31,771 nt of DNA from a virus. The position numbers were made by a program, and so were the translations under genes. The notes below the pieces were generated by a model. That model was not told where the DNA came from. It saw only the letters and a list, made by a program, of their open reading frames with translations, and ran no database searches. This document shows, one piece after another, positions 8,070-16,208 of this stretch (positions are counted from its first letter, which is position 1; the number at the start of each line of letters is the position of its first letter). The stretch spans positions 1 through 31,771 of the IMG/VR virus record IMGVR_UViG_3300042691_021530; one strand, given 5' to 3'.

Positions 8070-9287
8070 ATGAAGCTCCGCACGCTCCAGGACGAGTCGG
8101 CAAAGGTTATCGCCGAGCTCGAGACGCTCCGCTCGTTCTCCTCGGACAACGCCGAGGAAGTCGCGACCGCCCAGGCTCGGATCGACGAGCTGTCGGCCCG
8201 GTCCGACAAGATCGCCGCCGATGTTCAGCGGGAGCTCGCCCTTGACGCGAAGCTCGCGGCGCTGCGGACCGTGATCTCGAGCGACTCCGACGCCCGTGGC
8301 GTCGTGGCTCCGGAGCCGGAGCAGAAGGACCTGGCGGCCGAGATCCGCTCGGGCGTCAAGGCGTTCTCCTCGGCGAAGGCCGCGGCGGCCGTCGGCGGCT
8401 ACCTCCGCCAGCTCTACACCGGCGAGATCCGGGCGATGGGCGAGACGAGCACGACGTACGACCTTCTCGGTGCCGAGTTCGTCGTGAAGGAGCTCTATAA
8501 CGCGATCGTGAACCGGCTCCAGTACAGCTCGGTCGCGCTCCAGCTCGCGACGGTGGTCCGGCCCAACGGCCAGAAGATCTCCTTCCCGAAGGTGGGCGAC
8601 GCCACCGCGTCGTTCGTGGCCGAAGGCGTGGCGACGTCCGACCAGGACATCGCGACCAGTGCCGCCGACCTGACGCTCTATGAGCTGCGGGCAAGCGTCG
8701 CCGTCTCGCGGAGCCTGATCGAGGACAGCCCGATCGACGTGGCCGGCCTCGTGGCGGAGCGGTTCGCTCTGGCCTACGCGAGCAAGTTCGACGCGACCTG
8801 GCTCGGCGGCAACGCCTCCAGCCCGTCGATCACCGGCCTGGCGGCCTCGGTGGCTGGTGGCAACACCATCACCGTCGGCGTCAGTGCCGCGACGACCGTC
8901 GCCAACCTGGCCGACGTGGTCGGCAAGGTCGACGAGACCCTGATGGGATCGGCCTCGTGGGTCTGCTCGAAGGCAGGCTGGGTCGATCTCATGAAGCTCT
9001 GGGCGGCCCAGCAGACGACCATGACGGTCGGCGGCGGGCGGATCGTTCCGACGATCTTCGGTGCCCCGGTCTACCTCGTGAAGGGTTTGCCCGCGACGAC
9101 GCTCGCCCTGTACGGCGACTTCTCGATGGCATCGGCCGTCGGCCTCAAGGCGTCCGGCCTCGAGATCGAAGCCGGCCGCGAGATCCTGATGCGGAATCGT
9201 CAGGTCCTGTACGTGGCGAACACCCGGTTCGGCGTGGCTAACCACGCCCCCGAGTTCGTCGGTCGCCTGGCGAAGGCCACCTCGTAG
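8070..9287 (+). CDS. Major capsid protein, HK97 fold
   Basis: The 405-aa protein assembles the icosahedral head. Residues 1 to about 100 are charged and coiled-coil-like, as expected of a delta scaffolding domain removed by the S78 protease. The remainder has HK97-type features: VVRPNGQKISFPKV, then FVAEGVATSDQD, LYELRASVAVSRSLIEDSP, AERFALAYASKFDATWLGG and the C-terminal REILMRNRQVLYVANTRFG. The start at 8070 is chosen because upstream in-frame sequence is non-coding in character and crosses the hairpin region. A strong hairpin lies just after the stop. Confidence 0.94.
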   Translation: MKLRTLQDESAKVIAELETLRSFSSDNAEEVATAQARIDELSARSDKIAADVQRELALDAKLAALRTVISSDSDARGVVAPEPEQKDLAAEIRSGVKAFSSAKAAAAVGGYLRQLYTGEIRAMGETSTTYDLLGAEFVVKELYNAIVNRLQYSSVALQLATVVRPNGQKISFPKVGDATASFVAEGVATSDQDIATSAADLTLYELRASVAVSRSLIEDSPIDVAGLVAERFALAYASKFDATWLGGNASSPSITGLAASVAGGNTITVGVSAATTVANLADVVGKVDETLMGSASWVCSKAGWVDLMKLWAAQQTTMTVGGGRIVPTIFGAPVYLVKGLPATTLALYGDFSMASAVGLKASGLEIEAGREILMRNRQVLYVANTRFGVANHAPEFVGRLAKATS

Positions 9288-9303
9288 TAGCGACAAGGGC
9301 TCA

Positions 9304-9337
9304 AGGCCCGGGGCGGCAAGGACGCCGCCCCGGGCTT
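9304..9337 (+). terminator. Strong terminator-like hairpin after the capsid gene
   Basis: A perfect 12-bp G+C stem (9306-9317 with 9324-9335) closes a 6-nt loop AAGGAC, extended by a G-T and an A-T pair. Only TTCTG follows, so there is no long U tract. It may be a weak or partial terminator, or a 3' mRNA stabiliser that raises capsid expression over the downstream connector genes. Confidence 0.65.
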
Positions 9338-9349
9338 CTGCCTGCCCAC

Positions 9350-9535
9350 ATGGAAAACATCCGACTCATCAAGGCGTTCCGCGGCTACCGGGCCGGGCAA
9401 GTGATCCAGGTCACGCCCGACCTCGCGAAGGTCCTCGGGGAGTCGGGAGTCGCGGTTCCGGACCGGCAGACGGTCCTGCCGCAGATCTCGGAGCGGGCGG
9501 TCGCGCCCGGCCCGCAAGCCGCCGAAACGAGATAG
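9350..9535 (+). CDS. Small conserved phage protein between capsid and connector
   Basis: This 61-aa protein begins MENIRLIKAFRGYRAGQVI, a beta-rich pattern I associate with short phage proteins found right after capsid genes. The rest is a short helix (LAKVLGESG) and a disordered tail. No clear strong ribosome site precedes the ATG, which sits 12 nt after the capsid hairpin. The function is unknown; a minor head role is likely from position. Confidence 0.65.
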   Translation: MENIRLIKAFRGYRAGQVIQVTPDLAKVLGESGVAVPDRQTVLPQISERAVAPGPQAAETR

Positions 9536-9544
9536 GAGCCCGCC

Positions 9545-10099
9545 ATGCTGCCCCGGTCCGTGGTCGTCGTGACGCATCCGACGGTCGAGCCGGTGACGCT
9601 GACGGAGGCCCGTCTCCACCTGCGGCTCTCGGCGGACCAGACCGAGGACGACCGGCTGATCGCGTCCCTGATCTCCACGGGCCGCGCCCTGGTCGAGAAG
9701 CGTCTCGGGGTGTCGCTGGTCAAGCGGCAGCTACGGGCGACCTATAGCGGCACAGGGAACGTCCTGGAGCTGCCGTCGCCGCCGATCCTGCTGGACGAGG
9801 ACCACGAGCTCGAGCTGACGGCCGACGGCGACGCGATCGACCCGGCCGTCTACGAGGTCGACTCCGACAGCCGGCCGGCGACCGTGACGCTGTCGACGCC
9901 CCAGGCCTTGCCGATCGTCGCGACGTTCTGGGCCGGCGGGCAGCCGCTCGCCCCGCAGATCCGCTCGGCGATCCTGCTTTATGTCGGCCACCTGTTCCAG
10001 AACCGCGAGCTCGTGGTGACCGACGGCAGCCAGCCGGCCGAGCTGCCGTTCGCGTTCGAGACGCTGCTCGCGAGCGAGTCCGTGACGGGGGTCTACTGA
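9545..10099 (+). CDS. Head-tail connector, gp6-like
   Basis: The protein (184 aa) would form the ring below the portal. The N-terminal region PVTLTEARLHLRLSADQTEDDRLI and the following long helices (LISTGRALVEKRLG) are typical of HK97 gp6-like adaptors. The C-terminal helix pair (SAILLYVGHLFQNREL) also fits. A ribosome site TAGGAG lies at 9533-9538. The gene overlaps the next start by one base. Position right after the capsid module supports the call. Confidence 0.85.
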   Translation: MLPRSVVVVTHPTVEPVTLTEARLHLRLSADQTEDDRLIASLISTGRALVEKRLGVSLVKRQLRATYSGTGNVLELPSPPILLDEDHELELTADGDAIDPAVYEVDSDSRPATVTLSTPQALPIVATFWAGGQPLAPQIRSAILLYVGHLFQNRELVVTDGSQPAELPFAFETLLASESVTGVY

Positions 10100-10431
10100 T
10101 GCCGCTCGCCGCCGGCCTGCTTCGCGAGACCGTGACGGTCCAGGTTCCGGCCGAAGAGCGGAACGAGCTGGGCGAGGCGACGCAGACCTGGTCCACGTTC
10201 GCGGTCCGCCGGGCCTACGTCGAGGCTATCTCGTTCGTCGAGACGGAACGCCGCGGCCAGGTCGGCGGGATGACGAGCTACACCGTCCGCATGCGCTACC
10301 TCGAGGGGATCACGTCTGCGATGCGGCTCCGCTGGGACAGCCGTGACGGGAAGGTCCTGTGGATCTCCAGCGTCGTCGAGAAAGGCCACCGCGAAGAGCA
10401 CGAGCTGACGTGCGAGGAGCAGGCGGCATGA
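10099..10431 (+). CDS. Head closure / head-tail adaptor protein
   Basis: The 110-aa protein is mostly beta strands: AGLLRETVTVQVP, the WSTFAVRRAYVEAI segment, and VGGMTSYTVRMRYLEGI followed by MRLRWDSRDGKVLWI. This layout is that of the SPP1 gp16 / phage head-tail joining family, which plugs the connector after packaging. Its start overlaps the gp6-like stop and its end overlaps the gp10-like start, placing it in the standard connector order. Confidence 0.85.
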   Translation: MPLAAGLLRETVTVQVPAEERNELGEATQTWSTFAVRRAYVEAISFVETERRGQVGGMTSYTVRMRYLEGITSAMRLRWDSRDGKVLWISSVVEKGHREEHELTCEEQAA

Positions 10432-10961
10432 TCTCGCTCAACTGGGAAGGCATGAACGGCGACATCGGCGACCTGATGAATTCCTACGCGAAGCTGCCGC
10501 GGCACATCGCGAAGAAGCACCTCCAGGCGGCGATGAAGCGGGCGCTCAAGGACGCGGTTCCGGTCCTCAAGGCCGAGACGCCGAAGGGCGGGAAGCGCCG
10601 GGTGACGGCAGCCGTCTCCCGTGACGCCGGCGGCCGGTTCCTCCCGGGCAGCGGGAAGAAGAGCATCAAGCGAGGCGGCGCCCTGCGGCGAGCCGCCACG
10701 GCGAAAGCCAAGTACTACGGGAAGAACGACTCCGGGACCGTTGCCGGCACCCTTGGCTACAAGGCCGGCACCGAGTCGAGGAAGGCGATCTGGCTGGAGT
10801 TCGGCACCAGCAGGGGGATCGAGCCGCGGCGGATCGTCGACCGCGTGATGAAGCGAGTGGCAGGACCGATCCGCGGGAAGCTCACGCGCGAGATGGCCGC
10901 CGCCCTGGAAAAGGCCGCGAACGAGGTCGCGTCCGGCAAGAACAAGGGCTACGGGAAGTAA
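10428..10961 (+). CDS. HK97 gp10-like head-tail joining protein
   Basis: The start at 10428 (177 aa) is preferred because it forms an ATGA overlap with the previous stop; upstream codons are a shadow. The protein is very basic, begins with a helix (KKHLQAAMKRALKDAVPVLKAE), and has the family's C-terminal LEFGTSRGIEPRRIVDRV followed by a long helix. This matches the minor tail or joining family between head closure and tail terminator. Context is exact. Confidence 0.88.
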   Translation: MISLNWEGMNGDIGDLMNSYAKLPRHIAKKHLQAAMKRALKDAVPVLKAETPKGGKRRVTAAVSRDAGGRFLPGSGKKSIKRGGALRRAATAKAKYYGKNDSGTVAGTLGYKAGTESRKAIWLEFGTSRGIEPRRIVDRVMKRVAGPIRGKLTREMAAALEKAANEVASGKNKGYGK

Positions 10962-10963
10962 TC

Positions 10964-11356
10964 ATGCCGATCTCCAGCCCCGAGAACTGGATCCGCGAGT
11001 CGATCGAGGAGTCGGCCGAGGTCAACGCGTACCCCGTTCACGTCCCGCCGACGGCCGCCCTGCCCTACGTCCGGTTCATGCGCGAGGGCACCGATCGGCC
11101 GACCACGCTCGGCGGCGCCTCGTCCCCGGTCGGGACGTTCCTGGTGGAGATCTACGCCTCGACCGTCCTCCAGGCGAAGGAGATCGCCGACGCTGTCCGT
11201 GGTGCCCTCGACAACTTCAGCGGGGAGTCGGACGGCGTGACAATCGACGATGTGGACCTGACCGACGAGAAGGACGGGAGCCCGGTCTTCGTCGACGGCG
11301 ACGAGACGCCGACCTTCGTCGTGGAGCAGTCTTACACGATCTTCTGGCAGGAGTAA
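10964..11356 (+). CDS. Tail terminator / tail completion protein (DUF3168-like)
   Basis: The 130-aa protein would cap the tail tube and join it to the head. The N-terminal helix is followed by YPVHVPPTAALPYVRF and a strand-rich middle (TFLVEIYASTVLQAKEIADAV), then the C-terminal VVEQSYTIFWQE. This pattern is that of DUF3168-type proteins, such as SPP1 gp17-like completion proteins. It lies between the gp10-like gene and the tube genes, which is its usual place. Confidence 0.8.
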   Translation: MPISSPENWIRESIEESAEVNAYPVHVPPTAALPYVRFMREGTDRPTTLGGASSPVGTFLVEIYASTVLQAKEIADAVRGALDNFSGESDGVTIDDVDLTDEKDGSPVFVDGDETPTFVVEQSYTIFWQE

Positions 11357-11359
11357 CCG

Positions 11360-11716
11360 ATGCCCCTCTCTGGTATGCCGACGATCGCCGGCCTGACGCT
11401 GCCTGCCGACTGCACGAGCGTAAAGGTCAAGGGCAGCGCCGCGAACCCGACCGACTCCAAAAACAAGATCGACGTTACGACGCTCGACGACACAGAGCGG
11501 GTCTACGAGGACGCACCGCTGGTCGACGCCGGATCGGGCGCCGACGAAGGCGTGACGCAGGAAGTCATGGCCTCGTTTTTCGGCACGCCCCCCGCCGTGA
11601 ATACGGACCCTTCGGCGACCGGCTGGCTGTGCGTCGAGGTCGAGACCGAGTACGCGGTCGGCGACTTCATCAAGGGCACGGCCACCTACAAGTACAAGGC
11701 GACACCCGAGGAGTAA
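11360..11716 (+). CDS. Tail tube-like protein 1 of 3
   Basis: This 118-aa all-beta protein has tube-protein signs: an early VKVKGSAANPTDSKNKIDVTT strand-loop-strand and the C-terminal EYAVGDFIKGTATYKYK hairpin. The V-G-D/E-hydrophobic-hydrophobic-K/R-G-T/S-A motif recurs at the same place in the next two genes, so the three are probably paralogues. It lies after the tail terminator and before the chaperones, the expected slot for major tail proteins. Which copy builds the main tube cannot be told from sequence alone. Confidence 0.75.
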   Translation: MPLSGMPTIAGLTLPADCTSVKVKGSAANPTDSKNKIDVTTLDDTERVYEDAPLVDAGSGADEGVTQEVMASFFGTPPAVNTDPSATGWLCVEVETEYAVGDFIKGTATYKYKATPEE

Positions 11717-11719
11717 CTC

Positions 11720-12079
11720 ATGCCGACACCAGCGCAGGGCATCACGTTTACGGGCCTCCCGGCCGGCTTGACAAACGTCAAGATTAAGGTCGCGGGCGTC
11801 GACACGACCGACTCGAAAAGCCGGCTGGACGCGTCCACGCTCGACCTGACTGTCGGCTCGGACCGCGTCTACGTCGACGGCCTGCCCGACGCCGGCAGCG
11901 GCAACGTCAGCGGGTCTACGACGACGATCACCTGCCAGTTCCTCTCGGAGTCGGCCCCGGAGGCAGGTGAGGTAATCACCTACGACGGCGCCTCGTACAA
12001 GTGCACAGAGGTCGAGGTCGACTACACCGTCGGTGAGCTCGTCAAGGGGTCGGCCACGTTCGTCTCCGTCCCCGCATAA
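11720..12079 (+). CDS. Tail tube-like protein 2 of 3
   Basis: The 119-aa protein starts 3 nt after the previous stop. It parallels its neighbour: VKIKVAGVDTTDSKSRLDAST matches the N-terminal strand-loop-strand of copy 1, and EVDYTVGELVKGSATF matches its C-terminal motif. It may be the second tube subunit or a decorated variant. No signal peptide or TM segment is present. Confidence 0.75.
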   Translation: MPTPAQGITFTGLPAGLTNVKIKVAGVDTTDSKSRLDASTLDLTVGSDRVYVDGLPDAGSGNVSGSTTTITCQFLSESAPEAGEVITYDGASYKCTEVEVDYTVGELVKGSATFVSVPA

Positions 12080-12091
12080 TCGGGGGCCAGG

Positions 12092-12460
12092 ATGACCTCG
12101 CAAGGCTCGACCTTCTCCTGGGGCGGCTCGTACGGCAGCCTCACCGGAATCTCGTTTCAGTCGGCCCAGGCCGAGATGGTCGACATCAGCGGATCAGGCG
12201 CGACGCTGCGCGGCACCGACGGCGGTAAGGCCGTCGTCCGAAAGTTCGCCTGCCTGGCCGTTGACCCAGGCGGCGTCCAGATCAAATTCATTGATGGCGT
12301 AGGCCTGTCGGACGACGACGTCGGGGCCGCCGCTACGCTGAGCGTCTCGATCGGCGGCTTCGGTGGCGGCGGGATGGCCGTCCTCGAGTCGTTCTCGGTC
12401 GAGGCGTCGGTCGGCGACCTGGTCCGCGGGACCGCGAATTTCAAGTTCACCGGCACCTGA
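12092..12460 (+). CDS. Tail tube-like protein 3 of 3
   Basis: This 122-aa protein is the most divergent of the three. It keeps the DIS-type strand near the front (AEMVDISGSGATLRG) and the closing VGDLVRGTANFKFTGT motif. The middle has a glycine-rich loop (SIGGFGGGGMAVLESFSV). It precedes the G chaperone, with a ribosome site GGGGGCCAGG-like stretch before the ATG. It could be a minor tube-end subunit. Confidence 0.7.
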   Translation: MTSQGSTFSWGGSYGSLTGISFQSAQAEMVDISGSGATLRGTDGGKAVVRKFACLAVDPGGVQIKFIDGVGLSDDDVGAAATLSVSIGGFGGGGMAVLESFSVEASVGDLVRGTANFKFTGT

Positions 12461-12470
12461 AAGGAATCAC

Positions 12471-12818
12471 ATGCCACTCGGCCGCGAAGACATTCTGAAG
12501 CTCAAGGATTTGGGCGAGCCCGTCCGGCTCCACGTTCCGGAATGGAACGACGACGTGTTCCTCCGTCGCCCGACCGCGAACGACCGCGACGCCTGGGAGC
12601 TCTACTGCCAGGAGCACGCCAAGCACCCGAAGAAGGTGTGGCGGGCGAAGCTGGCGTCGATGCTACTGTGCGACCAGGCCGGGAAGCTGCTCTTCACCGA
12701 GAAGGACATCGACAGCCTGGGCGAGCGGTCGGCCGCGGCGCTCCATCGCATCTGGGAAGTGGCCCTCGACCTGATGAAGGTCACCGAGAAGGAGGTCGCA
12801 GAGCTCGAAAAAAACTAA
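12471..12818 (+). CDS. Tail assembly chaperone G
   Basis: The 115-aa protein starts MPLGREDILKLKDL and continues PVRLHVPEWNDDVFLRRPTANDRDAWEL, a familiar opening of siphophage tail assembly chaperones. AAAGG lies at 12460-12464 before the ATG. The reading frame ends in a run of A and a TAA directly behind a slippery heptamer, so a fraction of ribosomes should shift into the -1 frame to make GT. The chaperone coats the tape measure during tail assembly and is not expected in the virion. Confidence 0.88.
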   Translation: MPLGREDILKLKDLGEPVRLHVPEWNDDVFLRRPTANDRDAWELYCQEHAKHPKKVWRAKLASMLLCDQAGKLLFTEKDIDSLGERSAAALHRIWEVALDLMKVTEKEVAELEKN

Positions 12819-13144
12819 GGAGCCAGGCGGGGGCGCTCGACCTCTTCGTCTACCGTCTGGCCGCCGAGTTGGGGATCTGGAACGTCGACACCTGGAAGCG
12901 AGAGCTGACGCTCGAGCAGCTCAAGCACTGGCTCGCGTTCTATAGGGTCGAGCCGTTCGGCAACGACTGGCGACGGACGGCCCGGCTCGCGGTGACGATG
13001 GCGCACGCGTTCGGGGCGAAGGTTTCGACCGACGCCGAGGAGATGTTCATCCCGGGCTTCGACCCGGCACGGCCGACGCAGACCGAGGAAGAAATGCTGG
13101 CGGAGCTGGCAAAGCTGAAGACGGTGCAACGGAAGGCGAAGTAA
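12471..13144 (+). CDS. Tail assembly chaperone GT (-1 frameshift product)
   Basis: Reading G through codon 115, slipping back one base at the A-AAA-AAC site (12809-12815) and continuing from 12815 gives about 224 aa. The T part adds LRSQAGALDLFVYRLAAELG, a helical region with WLAFYRVEPFGNDWRRTA, and ends one base into the tape-measure start. The T frame has no convincing own start, while the shift joins the frames exactly. The G:GT ratio controls tail assembly in lambda-like phages. Confidence 0.88.
12789..12815 (+). promoter_or_regulatory. Programmed -1 frameshift signal
   Basis: The heptamer A AAA AAC (12809-12815) is in the zero frame as X XXY YYZ and is followed at once by the TAA stop (12816-12818). 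An internal Shine-Dalgarno AAGGAGG sits at 12789-12795, leaving 13 nt to the heptamer, within the 10-14 nt range known to stimulate bacterial -1 shifts. No definite downstream stem was seen, so the SD may be the main stimulator. Confidence 0.9.
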
Positions 13145-14715
13145 TGGCGACGATCGGCAAGGTCCGGGCAGTGTTCACGGCGAGTACGTCCGGCCTGACG
13201 GCCGGCGTCAGCCAGGCCACCAGCTCCATGAAGCGGATGCAGGCCGAGGTACGCGGCCTCCGCGGCAGCATGGCGTCGCTCGTGGCGATCCAGGGGACGC
13301 AGCTCTTCGCGTCGTTCGTGAGCGGAGCGACGCAGGCCGCTCGGTCCCTCATCAGCATGGGAGCCGCCGAGGCCGAGACGATCGACAACACGAACAAGCT
13401 CGCGACCCGGCTCGGCCTGACCTACGCCGAGCTCGCCGGCATGGCGAACGCCGGCGCCCTGGTCGACGTTTCGATGGACACGATCGCGAAGGCGACCCAG
13501 AAGGCGGAAATCAATTTCGCGAAGGCCGCCGGCGGATCGAAGGCTGCGGCCTCGGCCTTCGCGGCGATCGGGCTTTCGGTCGACCAGCTCAACGGCATGA
13601 CCGCCGCGGAGCGGTTCCAAGCGATCGCCCAGGCGATCTCGCAGCTCCCGACCGAGGCCCAGCGGGCGGCGGCTGCCGTCCAGATCTTCGGCAAGTCGGG
13701 CGTCGAGCTGCTGCCGATGTTTCAGCAGGGGGCCGCGGGGATCCAGGCGGCGACCGCCGAGGCCCAGCGGTTCGGGCTCGCGCTCACGCAGGCCCAGGCA
13801 GACAACGTCGACGCTATGGGCGACTCGTTCGACCGGGCGAAGCAGGCCATCTCGGGCGTGATTCAGCAGGTCGTCGCGTACCTCGCGCCTGCGATCGAAA
13901 GCGTCACGACCCAGTTCTCGGACCTGATCGGCTCCGTCGGCGGCACGACGATCGGGCAGACGATCGGCGAAGGCATCCTCCAGGGGGCGCGGTTCTTTGC
14001 GACAATCGCCGACGCCGTTATCGCGAACCTGTCGACGGTCTGGGAGTACGTCTCGCAGGTCGGCGGCCAATGGTCGAGCGTGTTTGAGATCGGCTCGCGA
14101 GTCGCCAGCTTTTTCTCTGGCGTCGGCAACACGCTCGAAGCGGCGTTCGGCGTCTTGATCCTCGGGATCTCCGGCCCGGTTGAAGGGCTCATGTTCGCCG
14201 CCGAGAAGATCGGAGCCGCGCTCGGGTTCGATATGTCCGGACTGGAGGAAGCCCGCGCCGGGATGACGGCGTTCAACGATGAAATTTCAAGCGGCATAAC
14301 CGCGAACCTGAACCAGGCCGGCGCCGACTTCAACGCCGCGATCTTCGGCAGCGACGAGGCCAGCCAGGCCGGACAGGCGATCGCTGGCCCGCTGACGACG
14401 GCCGTCGATTCTGCGATCGCCGCGGCCCAGGCTGCCGCTGTCGGTGTCGACCAGGCCACGGCGACGGCGATAGACCGGCAGGGAGCCCAAGACCCCGCCG
14501 CCGCCGCCGCCGTGACGCCGGTCAGGGAAGCCCTCCGCGCGTTCGACGCCCGGTCCGCCGAGGGGGTGAAAGAAATGTTCCGGCTTATGCGGCAGCAGGG
14601 GCCGACGGAGGAGCAGAAGCAAACGAACATCCTCCAGCGTATCGCCGACAACACCAGCGACATGGGCGGCGACGAGACCGACGTCGCCGACTTTGCACCA
14701 GCCGCGGGAGTCTGA
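13144..14715 (+). CDS. Tail tape measure protein
   Basis: This 523-aa protein sets tail length and later helps DNA entry. It is helical, rich in Ala and Gln, with a tape-measure-type opening (IGKVRAVFTASTSGLTAGV, then SSMKRMQAEVRGL), a chaperone-like middle (FGKSGVELLPMFQQGA) and hydrophobic stretches (FGVLILGISGPVEGLMFAAE). At about 0.15 nm per residue, the general tape-measure rule, the tail would be near 80 nm, which is short. The start overlaps the GT stop by one base. Confidence 0.9.
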   Translation: MATIGKVRAVFTASTSGLTAGVSQATSSMKRMQAEVRGLRGSMASLVAIQGTQLFASFVSGATQAARSLISMGAAEAETIDNTNKLATRLGLTYAELAGMANAGALVDVSMDTIAKATQKAEINFAKAAGGSKAAASAFAAIGLSVDQLNGMTAAERFQAIAQAISQLPTEAQRAAAAVQIFGKSGVELLPMFQQGAAGIQAATAEAQRFGLALTQAQADNVDAMGDSFDRAKQAISGVIQQVVAYLAPAIESVTTQFSDLIGSVGGTTIGQTIGEGILQGARFFATIADAVIANLSTVWEYVSQVGGQWSSVFEIGSRVASFFSGVGNTLEAAFGVLILGISGPVEGLMFAAEKIGAALGFDMSGLEEARAGMTAFNDEISSGITANLNQAGADFNAAIFGSDEASQAGQAIAGPLTTAVDSAIAAAQAAAVGVDQATATAIDRQGAQDPAAAAAVTPVREALRAFDARSAEGVKEMFRLMRQQGPTEEQKQTNILQRIADNTSDMGGDETDVADFAPAAGV

Positions 14716-14717
14716 TT

Positions 14718-15629
14718 GTGGGAATCATCAGTTGCGAAGAGCTGCCGAAGGGCCGGACGCTGTCCGGCAAGGCCCAGGAGACGGACGCCTATACGCGGTC
14801 GTTCCTGGTCCGCGTCGACACGCTGAGCGAAAGCCTGATCGACATCTCCAACGCGCCGGGAATCTCCGTCAAGGACAACGACGCCCACCCCGAGAACGCG
14901 TCGATCGTGGCTCTCGAGTATGACGTCAAGTGCGTCCACGACTCCGGGCTTCTGTGGCAGGTAGACTTCAAGTACTACGCGAAGCCGGTCGACCTGAACG
15001 AAGGGTTGCCGGTCCCGGGCGTAATTCAAGGGTTTGGAAAAAAGCCCGTCTGGTCGGCAGGCTCAAGCGTCACGACGGGGCCGGTCGCCGAGACCATCGA
15101 CAACCCGGCGAAGAAGATCGCCAACAGCGCCGGCGATCCGCTCGAGGATGCCGTCATGGAGAAGGCGGAGTTTCGCCTTTCGGTGACGAGGTACGCGTTC
15201 TCCGCGTCCAGTTGGACGGGCCTGGCGATGACGTACACAAACGCCGTCAACTCCGATACCTGGCACGGCGGAGCCCCGGGCACATGGAAGTGCCAGGGAT
15301 GCTCGGCCCAGCTCGTGACGGAGTCGCTCAATGGGGCATCGTTTACGCTCTGGGAGATCGCCTGGGAGTTCGCGTACCGCGTTGACGGATGGCAGCTCAA
15401 GCTCCTCGACATTGGCTACAACCAACTCGTGAACGAAGACGGCGAGCCATCGCAGTCCGGCGACAAGAAGAAGGCGATCGTCGGCCCGGACAAAAAGCCG
15501 GTCGCCGGTCCCGTTGGTCTAAACGGACATGGGGTCGCAGTCACGCCGCCAGCCGAGCCAGCCGTCTTGACGTTCGACGTCTACCAGTCGCAGCCGTTTG
15601 GGACCGTCTTCGGTGAAATCAGCCCATGA
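14718..15629 (+). CDS. Distal tail / tip protein, unknown family
   Basis: The 303-aa protein follows the tape measure, where distal tail or hub proteins normally lie. The start is GTG two bases after the previous stop. The body is beta-rich with aromatic strands (LLWQVDFKYYAKPVDL, FRLSVTRYAFSASSW, TLWEIAWEFAYRVDGWQLKLL) and a CxxC pair in WKCQGCSAQ. The C-terminus is a proline-rich tail. I do not recognise a named family; a tail-tip structural role comes from position and composition. Confidence 0.7.
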   Translation: MGIISCEELPKGRTLSGKAQETDAYTRSFLVRVDTLSESLIDISNAPGISVKDNDAHPENASIVALEYDVKCVHDSGLLWQVDFKYYAKPVDLNEGLPVPGVIQGFGKKPVWSAGSSVTTGPVAETIDNPAKKIANSAGDPLEDAVMEKAEFRLSVTRYAFSASSWTGLAMTYTNAVNSDTWHGGAPGTWKCQGCSAQLVTESLNGASFTLWEIAWEFAYRVDGWQLKLLDIGYNQLVNEDGEPSQSGDKKKAIVGPDKKPVAGPVGLNGHGVAVTPPAEPAVLTFDVYQSQPFGTVFGEISP

Positions 15630-16207
15630 GGAAGACCGTCGCCAACAAGGGGCAGCGGCCGAAGACGCTAACCGGGCGGACCGTGAAGCGGATCGCCCGG
15701 GCGGTGAACGCGTTTGAGCGCGGGGACCGTGATATTCCGGGCCGCAGGTTTTCTAAGTCCGTCGGCGACTGGTCCGACCGTCTCCGCGTGGGCAAGGTCG
15801 CCACGGCCTGGGACATCAACACCACGGCGACGGTCACGATCTGGGAAGGCGGGGCGCCGCCGTCGGAAACCGAGTCCGACCCGGCCGAGACGGTCGAGGA
15901 CGTGGTGAACAAAATCGCCTACGTCCCTGCCGATCGGTTCGTCCTGATCATGGCGTCGGAGAACGGCTCCTGGTACCTGGTCGGTGGCGACATCCCGACA
16001 ACCAGGCTCGGGAAGACGACGGCCGACTGGGACAAGGGGACGACCGCGACGGTCACGCTGTGGGACGACGGCGAGCCGGACGCCGAGGCCGCCGGCGGCA
16101 CGCTGGCCGGCTGCGTAAACAAGTACCACGACGTCGGGACCGATAAGTGGGTCCACGTCTCGAGGGCCGCAAACGGGACGTGGTACCTGATCGCTGCGGA
16201 GTGCTGA
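15626..16207 (+). CDS. Structural protein with two tandem beta repeats
   Basis: The 193-aa protein has a basic N-terminus of about 50 residues and two copies of a module of about 65 residues. Copy 1 runs from RVGKVATAWDINTTATVTIW (residue 54) to NGSWYLV (119). Copy 2 runs from RLGKTTADWDKGTTATVTLW (127) to NGTWYLI (189). The modules probably form two small beta domains on the tail tip. It is coupled to the gene before it by an ATGA overlap. No function beyond a tail-structural role can be claimed. Confidence 0.75.
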   Translation: MRKTVANKGQRPKTLTGRTVKRIARAVNAFERGDRDIPGRRFSKSVGDWSDRLRVGKVATAWDINTTATVTIWEGGAPPSETESDPAETVEDVVNKIAYVPADRFVLIMASENGSWYLVGGDIPTTRLGKTTADWDKGTTATVTLWDDGEPDAEAAGGTLAGCVNKYHDVGTDKWVHVSRAANGTWYLIAAEC

Positions 16208-16208
16208 C

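Noticed and set aside
7944-9296. Long minus-strand ORF opposite the capsid gene
   Set aside because: Antisense shadow of the major capsid gene.
12542-12814. Upstream part of the T-frame ORF as an independent gene
   Set aside because: It is the shadow of G; the T part is reached by frameshift at 12809-12815.
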